A DNA stretch of 64,000 nt from Rhizobium sp. FKL33 (GTDB taxonomy: Bacteria > Pseudomonadota > Alphaproteobacteria > Rhizobiales > Rhizobiaceae). The translations under genes and the position numbers were made by a program. The stretch lies in the NCBI RefSeq assembly GCF_005222915.1, contig NZ_STFX01000028.1:62001-126000 (forward strand), given 5' to 3'. The stretch's first letter is position 1. Each line of letters opens with the position of its first letter. Of the stretch, positions 55,358 to 64,000 are shown one piece after another. The notes below the pieces were generated by a model that saw only the letters and a list, made by a program, of their open reading frames with translations, made no database searches and had not been told where the DNA came from.

Positions 55358-55378
55358 AACATTTATTACAGAATAAAC

Positions 55379-55403
55379 GCCGGCGCCGCGCATCGGCGCC
55401 GGC
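55379..55403 (+). terminator. Terminator-like hairpin after lldD
   Basis: GCCGGCGCCG (55379-55388) and CGGCGCCGGC (55394-55403) form a perfect 10-bp stem with loop CGCAT, 21 bp after lldD. No U-run follows, so it may be a weak or factor-aided terminator. Confidence 0.55.
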
Positions 55404-55466
55404 AGTCTGCCCGCCCTACAGCGAACATAATCTCGCCTTCCTCGTTTTATAGCACCGCTTCCGACG

Positions 55467-55550
55467 TCACAGACAAATAAATCTGTGAAACAGCGTTTTC
55501 AGAACATCGTCATGTCGACCTGCGTCGCCATTCCTTGATGAAACGCTGTT
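55467..55550. promoter_or_regulatory. Nested inverted repeats upstream of the Nudix gene
   Basis: A perfect 7-bp repeat TCACAGA-N8-TCTGTGA at 55467-55488 is followed by a 10-bp repeat: AACAGCGTTT at 55489-55498 pairs with AAACGCTGTT at 55541-55550. They lie in the 242-bp gap between lldD and the Nudix gene. Either could be a protein-binding site or a structured leader; no known operator is recognised. Confidence 0.4.
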
Positions 55551-55599
55551 ATGCTCATTTGCATTGTCTTTACCGATTCGTGCTGGAGGTTCCCAACCG

Positions 55600-56076
55600 T
55601 TGACGATCCTGTCGGGCATCGCGCAGTCGATGCAACTCATGCTACGCCGTCCTCAGCGCCGGCAATATGCCGCGCTTTGCTATCGGGATACGTCAGGAGG
55701 ATTGCTGGAAATCCTGCTTTTGACGAGCCGCGACACGGGGCGATGGGTGATCCCGAAAGGCTGGCCGATGGGCGCGAAAGCCGGGCATGAGGTCGCCGCA
55801 CAGGAAGCGCTTGAAGAAGCCGGCGTGACCGGCGAGGCCGGCGCGACGCCGCTCGGAACCTACCGGTATCAGAAGCGCATGCAGGACGACTTTTCCGTGC
55901 CCTGCGGCGTCGAGGTCTATCCCATGCGGGTCACCGGCTTCGTCGACAGCTTCAAGGAAAAGGGCAAGCGCCAAATCGATTGGGTTTCACCGAAGGAAGC
56001 TGCGGCCCGCGTGGCGGAGCCGGAATTGACGGACCTCATCCTGCGTTTTGCGGCGTCTCGTTCACCCTCGGCCTGA
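55600..56076 (+). CDS. Nudix hydrolase
   Basis: This 158-residue Nudix protein has WVIPKGWPMGAKAGHEVAAQEALEEAGV as its box region. Compared with Gx5Ex7REUxEExGU, the first Glu is Lys and the Arg is Gln, while the EExG pair that binds metal is kept; a similar variant is common in alphaproteobacterial Nudix proteins. It probably cleaves a nucleoside diphosphate linkage, substrate unknown. The start is not settled: TTG at 55600 with GGAGG 10 nt upstream is taken, but TTG at 55564 in frame would add 12 residues. Confidence 0.8.
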   Translation: MTILSGIAQSMQLMLRRPQRRQYAALCYRDTSGGLLEILLLTSRDTGRWVIPKGWPMGAKAGHEVAAQEALEEAGVTGEAGATPLGTYRYQKRMQDDFSVPCGVEVYPMRVTGFVDSFKEKGKRQIDWVSPKEAAARVAEPELTDLILRFAASRSPSA

Positions 56077-56146
56077 AAGGTCATCATCACACAAGCGCGG
56101 TGACGCATTGTCGACGCCGGCATGACCAAGCTGCAGGGCATCCGGG

Positions 56147-57679
56147 ATGGCGAAATCACCCTATACCAAGCCTGTTCTCGACAAGGATCTCGACAAGATC
56201 GGGATGATGGAGAGCGCTGCCCAATTTGTGATGACCCGCGCGGCGACGCCGGCGCTCGCCTTGATCTTCATCGTCTGCGCAGCCAGCGCCGCCATCAGCA
56301 TGTCCGCCGGCAGCGCCGGCATGCTGTTCATCGCCGTCGCTGCGGTGATGGCCGCCTATATGGCGATGAATATCGGCGCTAACGACGTGACGAACAATGT
56401 CGGCGCGGCCGTCGGCGCAAGAGCAATCTCATTGCGCAATGCCCTGATCCTGGCGGCGGTCTGCGAAATCGCAGGCGCTTTTCTGGCCGGCGATCGCGTG
56501 GTGGCGACGATCAAGGACGGCATCATCGGCGCAAGCCTCACGCCCGATCCCGACATGCTGATCATCATCATGGTCAGCGCGCTGTTTGCCGCCGCAGCCT
56601 GGATCAACATCGCGACCTGGCTGAATGCGCCGGTTTCCACCACACATTCGATCGTCGGCGGCATCATGGGCGCAGGCGCGGCGATTGCCGGGGTCCAGGC
56701 CGTGAACTGGAGACAACTCCTGGAAATCTCGGCGGGATGGCTATTGTCCCCGATCATCGGGGGCCTTATCGCGGTCTCCTTTCTGTGGCTCATCCAAACC
56801 GCCATTCTCTACGCGACGGACAGGCTCGAAGCGGCCATGCGCTGGGTGCCGATGCTGCTGGCCGTCATGAGCGGATCTTTCGTCAGCTATCTGCTGCTGA
56901 TCGGCGTCGATGGCGCAGTCGGTCTGCGCACCTGGCAGGCAATCGCGGCCGGACCGGTGGTCAGCGTGATCTGCTATTTCCCGTTCCGCCGCGTCGTGGC
57001 GCGGCAGGCGGATCGGCTTGACCGCAAGGATCCCTCGATCAAGTTGCTGTTTCGAACGCCGCTGGTGTTTTCGGCGGCGCTTCTATCCTTCGCCCATGGC
57101 GCCAACGACGTGTCCAATGCGATCGGCCCTCTCTTCGCCGTGGTCGAGGCCTCCGGCATCCAGTCGGTCACCGCCAATCAGGACGCGCCGTTCTGGGTGA
57201 TGGCGCTCGGCGCTTTCGGGATCTCGGTCGGGCTGCTGCTGTTCGGGCCGCGCCTCATCCGGATCGTCGGCAGCCAGATCACCAAGCTCAATCCGATCAG
57301 GGCGTTCTGCGTGGCGATGTCGGCGGCGCTGACGGTGATCGTCGCCTCGGCGCTCGGCCTGCCGGTCAGCTCGACTCACATCGCCGTCGGCTCCGTCTTC
57401 GGCGTCGGCCTGTTCCGCGAATGGCACGTGGCGCATTCCACGCAGCGGCGGATCTATATCGAAGCCAAAGCGCTGAAGGGCGACAAGAAAGCCGCGCGTG
57501 AACTGATCGCGGCCCGCGCCGCCTCGGAGGAGACGACACAGTCTGTGGACAACAACTATCGCTATCTGGTGCGGCGCTCCTATCTGTTGTCCATCCTTGC
57601 GGCCTGGGTGGTGACGGCTCCCATGTCCGGCGCGCTCGCCGCCGGCATCGCCGCCGCCCTGCAAAGACTGATCCAGTGA
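56147..57679 (+). CDS. Inorganic phosphate transporter, PitA family
   Basis: This 510-residue inner-membrane permease of the PiT (PHO-4) family has a hydrophilic N-terminus of about 30 residues, then about 10 membrane segments. Duplicated signatures are [17 protein letters not shown] and [15 protein letters not shown], each the conserved GANDxxN motif. A large cytoplasmic loop carries [16 protein letters not shown]. It takes up phosphate as a metal-phosphate complex with protons. It begins 70 bp after the Nudix gene and is 7 bp before rsmE. Confidence 0.92.
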   Translation: MAKSPYTKPVLDKDLDKIGMMESAAQFVMTRAATPALALIFIVCAASAAISMSAGSAGMLFIAVAAVMAAYMAMNIGANDVTNNVGAAVGARAISLRNALILAAVCEIAGAFLAGDRVVATIKDGIIGASLTPDPDMLIIIMVSALFAAAAWINIATWLNAPVSTTHSIVGGIMGAGAAIAGVQAVNWRQLLEISAGWLLSPIIGGLIAVSFLWLIQTAILYATDRLEAAMRWVPMLLAVMSGSFVSYLLLIGVDGAVGLRTWQAIAAGPVVSVICYFPFRRVVARQADRLDRKDPSIKLLFRTPLVFSAALLSFAHGANDVSNAIGPLFAVVEASGIQSVTANQDAPFWVMALGAFGISVGLLLFGPRLIRIVGSQITKLNPIRAFCVAMSAALTVIVASALGLPVSSTHIAVGSVFGVGLFREWHVAHSTQRRIYIEAKALKGDKKAARELIAARAASEETTQSVDNNYRYLVRRSYLLSILAAWVVTAPMSGALAAGIAAALQRLIQ

Positions 57680-57686
57680 GGATGCG

Positions 57687-58424
57687 ATGCGCGCCAACTT
57701 TCGAATGCAGAGGCTGTTTCTCGACGCGCCGATTTCGGCGAACACGGCCATTGCCGCCAATGACGAACAGGTCAACTATCTCGCCAATGTGCTGAGATTG
57801 CAGGACGGCGCCGAGATCCTCGTCTTCAACGGCCGCGACGGCGAGTGGAAGGCGCAACTGGCTTTTCCGAGCCGCAAGAAGATCCAGATCATTCCCGTCG
57901 ACATCACCCGGCCGCAACCGGAGCAGCCGGATCTCCATTATCTCTTCGCCCCGCTCAAGGTCGGCAGGCTCGATTATCTCATCCAGAAGTCGGTCGAGAT
58001 GGGGGCCGGCGTCATCCAGCCGGTGATGACCCAGCATGTCCAAGGCAAGATCACTTCGCTCGACCGCCTCAAGGCCAACGCCATCGAAGCCGCCGAGCAA
58101 TGCGGCATATTGGCGATCCCCGAGGTCCGTGAGCCAGTGAAGCTGACCACGCTGCTCGAAACCTGGCCGCGCGACCGCCGCATCATCTATTGCGACGAGG
58201 GCGCCGACACCAACAATCCCATGAGCGCGCTGCAGGCGATCACAGACAAAAAACTTGCTCTTCTCATCGGTCCGGAGGGCGGATTTTCGGAGGAAGAACA
58301 GCGTAATCTGCGCGGTCTCGACTTCGTCACGCCCATTCCGCTAGGCCCCAGGATTCTGCGCGCCGACACTGCTGCAGTCGCGGCTTTCGCCGTGATCCAG
58401 GCGGTGATCGGGGACTGGCGATGA
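57687..58424 (+). CDS. rsmE: 16S rRNA (uracil-1498-N3)-methyltransferase RsmE
   Basis: This 245-residue SPOUT methyltransferase modifies U1498 of 16S rRNA. It has an N-terminal PUA-like domain ([19 protein letters not shown]-like [12 protein letters not shown]) and a C-terminal knot with [13 protein letters not shown] and [16 protein letters not shown], which form the SAM pocket. GTGAGG before ATG 57687 serves as ribosome site. It starts 7 bp after the phosphate transporter. Confidence 0.95.
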   Translation: MRANFRMQRLFLDAPISANTAIAANDEQVNYLANVLRLQDGAEILVFNGRDGEWKAQLAFPSRKKIQIIPVDITRPQPEQPDLHYLFAPLKVGRLDYLIQKSVEMGAGVIQPVMTQHVQGKITSLDRLKANAIEAAEQCGILAIPEVREPVKLTTLLETWPRDRRIIYCDEGADTNNPMSALQAITDKKLALLIGPEGGFSEEEQRNLRGLDFVTPIPLGPRILRADTAAVAAFAVIQAVIGDWR

Positions 58425-58542
58425 TCAATAAATCTGACCCAGGCTTTCATCCTTTTTGCTTGCAAATCCGGTAAAGACAGGTCAAGCACTCAGCCCGGCG
58501 GCGTGCGGGCGACCGTCGATCTCATCTGCAGAAGAAGCACAT

Positions 58543-59916
58543 ATGGCGCGCGACACTACGGACGACACTCTTCTTACTTCGGTCGACGATCTGACCGCGC
58601 ATATCGCGGCCGGAGAAAAGCCTGAAAGCGCCTTCCGGCTGGGGACCGAACACGAGAAATTCGTGTTCTACACCCAGGACAACAGCCCCGTGCCCTATGA
58701 GGGCGAAACGGGCATCAAGACCATTCTCGAGATCATGCGGGACCGGCTCGGCTGGGACGCAATCATCGACAAGGGCAACATCATCGGCCTCGCCTCGCCC
58801 ACGGGCATGGGCGCTATTTCGCTTGAGCCGGGCGGCCAGTTCGAATTGTCGGGCGCGCCGCTCTCCACCCTGCATGAAACGGCGGCGGAAACGCGCGGTC
58901 ATCTCGACCTGATGCGCGACATCGCGGCCCCCATGGGCATCGGCTTTCTCGGCCTGGGCGGCAGCCCGAAATGGAGCTGGGACGAGACGCCGAAAATGCC
59001 AAAATCCCGCTATGGCATCATGTCGCGTTACATGCCGAAGGTCGGCACCCGCGGCCTCGATATGATGTATCGCACCTGCACGATCCAGGTGAATCTCGAT
59101 TTCTCCTCGGAAGACGATATGCGTCGCAAGATGCAGGTCGGCCTCAAGCTGCAATCGTTGGCCACCGCCCTGTTCGCCGCTTCGCCTTTCACCGAAGGAA
59201 AGCAGAACGGCTTCAAATCCTGGCGCGGCGACATCTGGCGCGACACCGACAACGCCCGCGCCGGCCTGTTGCCTTTCGCCTTCTCCGAAGATTTCGGCTA
59301 TCGCGACTATGTCGAATGGGCGCTGGATACGCCGATGTATTTCGTGGTCCGCGACGGCGCCTATCACGATTGCACCCATGTCACCTTCCGCCAGTTCATG
59401 GCGGGGGCGCTCAAGGGCGAACTCGCGGACTGGCAGCCGAATATGGGCGACTGGACCAATCACCTCTCGACCCTATTCCCGGACGTCCGCCTCAAGCGCT
59501 TCCTGGAAATGCGCGGCGCCGATTGCGGCCCTGAAAGCCACATCAACGCATTGCCTGCCTTCTGGGTTGGACTACTCTACGACGCCGGCGCGCTCGAAGA
59601 CGCGGCGCAACTGACCCGCGACTGGAGCTTCGAGGTTGTGCAGGCCGCTCGCAACGCCGTGCCGGAACAAGGACTCGACGCGATGCTGGGCGCTAGGCGT
59701 CTGGGCGACATCGCCCGCGACGCGCTCGCCATCTCCCGCAAGGGCCTCAAGTCCCGCAAACTCCTGAATGACGCAGGGCAGGACGAGACGATTTATCTCG
59801 ACCCGCTTGATGAAATCGTGGCCAGCAGGAAAACGCTTGCGGATCGATTGCTCGGGCGTTTCAGCGGCGACTGGAACGGCTCTGTCGAGCCGGCATTTTC
59901 GGAATACCGGTACTGA
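58543..59916 (+). CDS. gshA: Glutamate-cysteine ligase, plant/alphaproteobacterial type
   Basis: This 457-residue enzyme makes gamma-glutamylcysteine, the first step to glutathione. It belongs to the plant-like class (GCL type 2): RLGTEHEKFVFYTQDN near residue 35, PGGQFELSGAPL, GFLGLGGSPKW, RTCTIQVNLDFSSEDDMRRKM, and late SRKTLADRLLGRF. The cysteines that form redox disulfides in plant enzymes are not clearly matched. ATG at 58543 fits the family start with AGAAGAAG upstream; the frame extends 29 codons further. Follows rsmE by 118 bp. Confidence 0.94.
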   Translation: MARDTTDDTLLTSVDDLTAHIAAGEKPESAFRLGTEHEKFVFYTQDNSPVPYEGETGIKTILEIMRDRLGWDAIIDKGNIIGLASPTGMGAISLEPGGQFELSGAPLSTLHETAAETRGHLDLMRDIAAPMGIGFLGLGGSPKWSWDETPKMPKSRYGIMSRYMPKVGTRGLDMMYRTCTIQVNLDFSSEDDMRRKMQVGLKLQSLATALFAASPFTEGKQNGFKSWRGDIWRDTDNARAGLLPFAFSEDFGYRDYVEWALDTPMYFVVRDGAYHDCTHVTFRQFMAGALKGELADWQPNMGDWTNHLSTLFPDVRLKRFLEMRGADCGPESHINALPAFWVGLLYDAGALEDAAQLTRDWSFEVVQAARNAVPEQGLDAMLGARRLGDIARDALAISRKGLKSRKLLNDAGQDETIYLDPLDEIVASRKTLADRLLGRFSGDWNGSVEPAFSEYRY

Positions 59917-60009
59917 GCGAAGACTGTCCCGCCTTTCCTGTTTCAAGAAAGCGAATCCGCGTTATAGTGTCTGACACGCATAGCGCTTCGCTTTCCTGAA
60001 AGGACTATC

Positions 60010-60837
60010 ATGCTGCCTTTGTTCGACCTGATGATGAATGCGCAAAATGGTCAGGCGACGGAGGCAATGGCCCGCCAGTTCGGGCTTGCGCAGGAGCAGA
60101 TGCAAAAGGCGATGTCGGCGCTAATGCCGGCGTTTTCCTCCGGCTTCAAGCGCAACGCCGCTAATCCCTACGATTTCACAACCTTGCTGCAATCGGCCAT
60201 GTCCGGCGAATACATCAAGTATTTCGAGGACATGAGCAAGGCGTTCACGCCACAGGGCGTGGCCGACGGCAACGCCATCCTCGGACAACTGTTCGGCTCC
60301 AAGGAGGTGTCACGCGCCATCGCCGCGCAGGCTGCGCAAATGTCCGGCATCGGCCAGGACGTTCTAAAACAGATGATGCCGGTGATGGCCAACGCTATGG
60401 TGGGTGGTTTTTTGAGGCAGATGGCGGATCAGTTCCGCGCGGCGGGCGAGGCGATCACGGCGGGCGACGGTGCTAGATTGATGGAACCCTGGCTGCGTGC
60501 ATCCGGAATGACGGAGAAGCCCCAGCCATCCGCACCTTTCCAGAACCCGTTTCTCGAGGCAATGCAGGCGATGATGACGCCCGCAGCACCAAAGCAGGAA
60601 AAGGCTGCCGATCCCTTCTCTGCCAATCCCTTCATGCAGATGATGGGCGCTATGAACGCCGCCATGGCGCCTCAGAAGCCGATGCAATCCGCTCCCGAGC
60701 CTGCCGGCGCCGACATCTATGGCAACATCTTCAACCAGATGTTCGAGAGCGGCATCGAAGTGCAGAAGGCCTATCAGGCAAATCTCGATTCCATTCTCAA
60801 CGGCTATTTTTCCGTCGCCAAGCCAAAGGCGGACTGA
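60010..60837 (+). CDS. DUF937-like hypothetical protein
   Basis: This 275-residue soluble protein is rich in Met, Ala and Gln. Its helical first half (LFDLMMNAQNGQATEAMARQFGLAQEQMQKAM) resembles DUF937 proteins; the middle is a Pro/Phe/Met-rich linker (NPFLEAMQAMM, ANPFMQMMGAMNAAM), ending in a helix. I do not know its function. GGAC lies upstream of ATG 60010. A 337-bp gene-free stretch follows. Confidence 0.75.
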   Translation: MLPLFDLMMNAQNGQATEAMARQFGLAQEQMQKAMSALMPAFSSGFKRNAANPYDFTTLLQSAMSGEYIKYFEDMSKAFTPQGVADGNAILGQLFGSKEVSRAIAAQAAQMSGIGQDVLKQMMPVMANAMVGGFLRQMADQFRAAGEAITAGDGARLMEPWLRASGMTEKPQPSAPFQNPFLEAMQAMMTPAAPKQEKAADPFSANPFMQMMGAMNAAMAPQKPMQSAPEPAGADIYGNIFNQMFESGIEVQKAYQANLDSILNGYFSVAKPKAD

Positions 60838-61174
60838 GCGTTAACCATGTCGAGTGAGCACTCTGCGCCATAACGATACAGTTGGCGCATACGAGCTATT
60901 CCCCAGCCGCAGCACACCTCGGCGTTTGGTGCATGGCTCCAGATCGAGTTGGCGCAAAGTTTGGCAAAGTCTTAAAAAATTCTCCTGAAAAGCGAAGGTT
61001 TTAGGGAACTACGCCACATTTTCGCGCGTTTGGTGGTCTGAATCTGAGCAGAGTCGGTTGATTTCGTTCGGATAATCAACCTTGCAACAATATTAATCAG
61101 AGGTGACAATCTCGATAGATTGGTTTAACGATTGGCCATCTTGAGATCAGAAGCCTCCCATTCAGGTTATCAGT
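60838..61174. other. Gene-free AT-rich region upstream of the sugar transferase
   Basis: This 337-bp stretch has no convincing ORF and is clearly richer in A and T than the surroundings in its second half (runs such as TTAAAAAATTC and CAATATTAATC). It probably holds the promoter and regulatory sites of the sugar transferase gene, including the inverted repeat at 61056-61081. I see no tRNA or known riboswitch in it. Confidence 0.6.
61056..61081. promoter_or_regulatory. Inverted repeat, possible operator
   Basis: GGTTGATT (61056-61063) and AATCAACC (61074-61081) are perfect inverted arms separated by 10 bp, 94 bp before the sugar transferase start. Symmetry and position suggest a regulator site; the regulator is unknown. 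Confidence 0.45.
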
Positions 61175-61909
61175 ATGAATCCTGGAACACTCAGCACGAC
61201 CCTGCCCCTTCGCAGCACATCTGCCGCCCCAGGCGCACAGGCCGAACTGGACGCAATTTCAGCGTCACGTGGCTCCAGCTGGATTCATGCGGCTCTCGAC
61301 AAGCCATTCCAGTTCGCCGTAAAGCGAAGCATGGACATTGGCGTTTCGGGCTTCGCGCTTCTGGTGCTTTTGCCTTTTTTCCTGATGATCGCCGCAGCCA
61401 TCGTGATCGAGAATCGCGGACCCGTATTGTTTAGCCAGCAACGCTGGGGTCGCGGCGGCAAGCTCATCCGCATCTACAAGTTTCGCTCCATGCGCAGCGA
61501 CATGTGCGATGTGAGTGGCGTGCGCCAAACGACTGCTAACGATCCTCGTGTGACACGTGTCGGCGCTTTCCTGCGCAAGACAAATCTTGATGAACTGCCG
61601 CAGCTGATCAATATTCTGATTGGCGACATGTCTCTCGTGGGGCCCCGCTGCCATGTACCGAAGATGCTGGCGGCTGGCGTCCTTTATGAAGATCTGGTTC
61701 GCGACTATCACATCCGACATCTCGTGCGGCCGGGCCTTACGGGCCTTGCACAGATGAATGGCTATCGCGGTCCGACAGACACGGAAGAAGCAGCACGCGG
61801 CCGCATCGTCCATGACATCGAATACATCAAGACCTTCTCCGTCCTTCAGGATATCCGGATCATTATCGGAACGGCGGTACGTGAATTCCGCGGCGGAACG
61901 GGTTTCTGA
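61175..61909 (+). CDS. Bacterial sugar transferase (ExoY/undecaprenyl-phosphate sugar phosphotransferase)
   Basis: This 244-residue protein is an initiating phosphoglycosyltransferase of the monotopic PGT family, which puts the first sugar phosphate on undecaprenyl phosphate for exopolysaccharide or O-antigen. It has a membrane hairpin at about 54-78 ([21 protein letters not shown]), the KFRSMR motif, [20 protein letters not shown] and [13 protein letters not shown]. It resembles ExoY but has no other exopolysaccharide genes beside it. Followed by a strong terminator. Confidence 0.93.
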   Translation: MNPGTLSTTLPLRSTSAAPGAQAELDAISASRGSSWIHAALDKPFQFAVKRSMDIGVSGFALLVLLPFFLMIAAAIVIENRGPVLFSQQRWGRGGKLIRIYKFRSMRSDMCDVSGVRQTTANDPRVTRVGAFLRKTNLDELPQLINILIGDMSLVGPRCHVPKMLAAGVLYEDLVRDYHIRHLVRPGLTGLAQMNGYRGPTDTEEAARGRIVHDIEYIKTFSVLQDIRIIIGTAVREFRGGTGF

Positions 61910-61938
61910 GATCTATCAGGGCACTTCATTTGCAATAC

Positions 61939-61967
61939 AGGCGGGGCTGGTCCCCGCCTATTTTTTT
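61939..61967 (+). terminator. Terminator after the sugar transferase
   Basis: AGGCGGGG (61939-61946) pairs with CCCCGCCT (61952-61959) around CTGGT, followed by A and seven T. A textbook intrinsic terminator. Confidence 0.9.
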
Positions 61968-62078
61968 GGTCGCTGGCGGCCAAACCAGACAGATCAAAAG
62001 TCTCGGAACAATGTTGACAGTTCTATTCCAGTTTAATAGTTGAGCATATCACTCATCTTATTTTGGAAGGATGTCCCG

Positions 62079-63056
62079 ATGGCCCTCACCATCTCCGTCA
62101 CCGACGCGAATAATGACGGCGAAGGAATCAACTTCGCCTCCTACCTCAAAAATTTCGCCGCGACGTATCAATCCTCCGGTTATGGCTCGTTCAACAACCC
62201 TGACGATTCCGATTCGTTCAAGGGCGAAGGCTATGTGACCATGGCCAATGAAGACGGCGATGGCGGAACGAGTGTGATCTTCGATTCCGAGGACGGCTTC
62301 ACCTATGATCTCAGCACGCATGTGGTCAGCGGCAATTTGAGCTCCATCACGTTCGGAACCGACACCTCCTACGACGAGTCGACCGAGACCTATTCGAACT
62401 CGAGCGATATCGTGATTTCCGGCTTCTCAAGCTACGCGACCACGACCTCGGACGGTCAGGTGATGGGCGATATCATGGACGCCCGGACATCGACGCTGAC
62501 GGCGCTTCTGGCCAGTGATTCAATCATATTCAAGGGCTCGACCGGCGATGACGTGTTTACGGGTTATGGACACTCGGACACGATCACCGGCGGCAAGGGC
62601 GACGACACGCTGAGCGGCGCTGGCGGCAGCGACAAGATCAATGGCGGCAATGGCCTGGACAAAATCAACGGCGGCAATGGAGCCGACAACCTGACGGGCA
62701 GCTACGGCAACGATACACTCAAGGGCGATCAGGGCGCTGACACGCTCTACGGAAACGCCGGCAATGACAGTCTTGTAGGCGGGGCAGGCAAGGACGTTCT
62801 AAGCGGCGGCGCGGGAGCCGACACCTTCGTGTTTGCTAAGGGCAACGGCTCCGACACGATTACGGACTTCGCCGCCGGTTCCTCGAGCAAGGACGTTCTC
62901 GAATTCGCCGATGGCCTGTTCAAGAATTATGCGGATGTCATCGACTCCGCCAAGGACACCGCCGACGGCGTGCTGATTTCCTACTCTGGCGGAAGCGTCC
63001 TGCTCACCGGCGTCGAAATCGCTGATCTCAACAAATCGGATTTCCACATTCTCTGA
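62079..63056 (+). CDS. Secreted RTX protein with HasA-like heme-binding N-terminal domain
   Basis: This 325-residue acidic protein has no classical signal peptide, as expected for type I secretion. Residues about 1-140 resemble the hemophore HasA: INFASYLKNFAATY near the start, and FTYDLSTHVVSGNLSSITFG at 74-93. The latter lines up with the HasA stretch around heme ligand Tyr75 and its partner His83; here Tyr76 and His81. The other HasA ligand (His32) has no clear counterpart. Residues about 168-250 hold RTX calcium-binding nonapeptides (GGKGDDTL, GGNGLDKI, GGAGADTF), then a C-terminal secretion region ending DFHIL. It sits head-to-tail against hmuV. I infer a heme-scavenging function; the RTX addition is not part of classic HasA. 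Confidence 0.75.
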   Translation: MALTISVTDANNDGEGINFASYLKNFAATYQSSGYGSFNNPDDSDSFKGEGYVTMANEDGDGGTSVIFDSEDGFTYDLSTHVVSGNLSSITFGTDTSYDESTETYSNSSDIVISGFSSYATTTSDGQVMGDIMDARTSTLTALLASDSIIFKGSTGDDVFTGYGHSDTITGGKGDDTLSGAGGSDKINGGNGLDKINGGNGADNLTGSYGNDTLKGDQGADTLYGNAGNDSLVGGAGKDVLSGGAGADTFVFAKGNGSDTITDFAAGSSSKDVLEFADGLFKNYADVIDSAKDTADGVLISYSGGSVLLTGVEIADLNKSDFHIL

Positions 63057-63079
63057 GACTGAGCGCTTATTCCAACAAC

Positions 63080-63110
63080 AACGCGGTCCGTCTTATGGGC
63101 CGCGTTTTTT
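63080..63110. terminator. Terminator between the HasA-like gene and hmuV
   Basis: AACGCGG followed by T and CC (63080-63089) pairs with GG, G and CCGCGTT around the loop GTCTTAT, with six T on the plus strand. It serves the HasA-like gene and, on the minus strand, may also act on the convergent heme transporter transcript. Confidence 0.8.
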
Positions 63111-63120
63111 ATTGACCGCT

Positions 63121-63903
63121 TCAAGCCGCCTCTGCGGCCGGAAATACCCTGATTGCCCCGTTTTCGGCGCGCACGGAAAGAGCGCAGCCGTAGACCTGTT
63201 CAAGAATGTCTTCTCGGAACACCTCCGCGGGAGCGCCTTCTGCGACAAGACGACCGTTGCGCAGCATCAACACATGATCGGCGAACATGGCCGTGAGATT
63301 CAGGTCGTGCATCACCGCCACGACGCCGCCACCCTGGCTTGCGAAAGAGCGCGCCGTTTTCATGAGCGCCAACTGATGCTTCACATCGAGACTGGCGACC
63401 GGTTCGTCGAGCAGCAGCCAGCGCGCTTCGCCATCCGCCATCGGACTGTTGATCTGGCAAAGCACCCGCGCCATATGCATCCGCGCCTGCTCGCCGCCCG
63501 ACAACGCCAGCGCGGAACGATCTGCGAAACCCGCCAGATCTACCGCCGCCAAAGCGTCGTCAATCAATCGCTCCGCCTGCTCGCGCGAATGGACCTCGCC
63601 TGCCACCACGCCCATTTCCAGAACTTCCCTAACGCTAAACGGAAAGCCGAGATGGATCGACTGCGACATCACGCCTCGACGGCGCGCCTGCTCACCTACC
63701 GACAGAACCTTTAGATCCCGGCCGTTGAGCCGTATAGATCCATCATAGCGCCTGTCGCCCGCGATCGCCCGCAACGTTGACGTCTTGCCCGAACCATTGG
63801 GGCCAATGATCACGGTCAGTCGCCCGGCTTGCGCATCGAAACTGACGTCGTCGACCACGCGGTGCCCCCCGAGGCTCACCGAGACCTGCTGCAGCGATAT
63901 CAT
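63121..63903 (-). CDS. hmuV: Heme ABC transporter ATP-binding protein HmuV
   Basis: This 260-residue ATPase powers heme import across the inner membrane. Walker A is GPNGSGKT at 34-41; the ABC signature is LSGGEQARMHMARVL and Walker B WLLLDEPVASLD. The pattern MISLQQVSVSLGGHRVVDDVSF and the extra segment NSPMADGEARW before Walker B are usual for HmuV proteins, though close siderophore ATPases are similar. It follows a FecCD permease by 7 bp and converges on the HasA-like gene. Confidence 0.9.
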   Translation of the reverse strand: MISLQQVSVSLGGHRVVDDVSFDAQAGRLTVIIGPNGSGKTSTLRAIAGDRRYDGSIRLNGRDLKVLSVGEQARRRGVMSQSIHLGFPFSVREVLEMGVVAGEVHSREQAERLIDDALAAVDLAGFADRSALALSGGEQARMHMARVLCQINSPMADGEARWLLLDEPVASLDVKHQLALMKTARSFASQGGGVVAVMHDLNLTAMFADHVLMLRNGRLVAEGAPAEVFREDILEQVYGCALSVRAENGAIRVFPAAEAA

Positions 63904-63910
63904 GCTCGTC

Positions 63911-64000
63911 TCACAAAATTTGGCCGCGTCGGCCGCGGAAGAGAATCCAGAGGAAGAAGGGCGCGCCCATAATCGCGGTGAGTATGCCGATCGGCAATTC
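63911..64000 (-). CDS. hmuU: Heme ABC transporter permease HmuU (FecCD family), 3' end only
   Basis: Only the last 29 codons lie in the window: ELPIGILTAIMGAPFFLWILF, the terminal segment of FecCD permeases, then RGRRGQIL and TGA. It would form the membrane channel used by HmuV. The rest is beyond the right edge. Confidence 0.8.
   Translation of the reverse strand, partial: ELPIGILTAIMGAPFFLWILFRGRRGQIL

Noticed and set aside
60838-61174. tRNA or small RNA gene in the gene-free region
   Set aside because: No cloverleaf pattern, CCA end or intrinsic terminator could be found by eye.
1-64000. Insertion sequence, integrase or prophage
   Set aside because: No transposase, integrase or phage gene pattern was found; composition shifts are local (hisS centre, VOC gene, right end).

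Overview
The window looks like chromosome from an alphaproteobacterium of the Hyphomicrobiales (Rhizobiales). The evidence is gene content and order. A lipid A block (cysQ, DUF4170, waaA, HAD, lpxK) lies close to mutL and a DUF2093 gene. Histidine genes of the short HisG plus HisZ type are joined to a 528-residue HisS. There is a plant-type glutamate-cysteine ligase and a RluB-type arginine/aspartate-rich tail that overlaps rsmD. Coding density is high, GC is mostly in the sixties by eye, and many neighbours overlap by 1-4 bases (ATGA or TGATG). I see no tRNA, rRNA, CRISPR array, integrase or transposase.

Layout. 1-7925: RluB tail, rsmD, patatin lipase, mscL (minus), a sodium-solute-symporter hybrid histidine kinase, mutL and DUF2093. 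7965-15439 (minus strand): a membrane protein, an omptin-like outer-membrane protease, then lpxK, HAD, waaA, DUF4170, cysQ and pmbA. 15570-20690: a Kef-type antiporter, a PAS/receiver protein and a GGDEF-EAL protein. 20677-26489: a LysR regulator divergent from a non-pyrrolysine MttB homologue, an aminotransferase, a HAD protein and ribF. 26673-30072: a glycosyltransferase-like protein converging on a coupled radical SAM plus GT4 pair. 30195-33979 (minus): hisS, a VOC gene, hisZ and hisG.

34108-35020 holds three copies of a ~223 bp module at a ~345 bp period. Read on the minus strand, each module has a nearly invariant structured leader, a Shine-Dalgarno exactly 8 nt before an ATG, a 29-codon ORF, and a terminal hairpin closed by a GNRA-type loop (GAAA, GAGA, GUAA). 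I do not recognise this element; it is the best candidate here for something undescribed.

35163-43741: a methyltransferase-like hypothetical, then MOSC, HD and DUF2339 genes chained by overlaps, a Tat-exported PhoX phosphatase, recO and tag. 43928-45501: two tandem L,D-transpeptidases. 45534-55357 is a 2-hydroxyacid region: glcDEF with a divergent LysR, DUF6880 and DUF3422 genes, and a GntR regulator overlapping lldD. 55600-60837: Nudix, Pit phosphate transporter, rsmE, glutamate-cysteine ligase and DUF937.

The right end (61175-64000) has an ExoY-like sugar transferase, then a secreted RTX protein whose N-terminal half resembles the HasA hemophore, facing heme ABC transporter genes (hmuV and the end of a FecCD permease). 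This points to a heme-capture locus that continues beyond the window.
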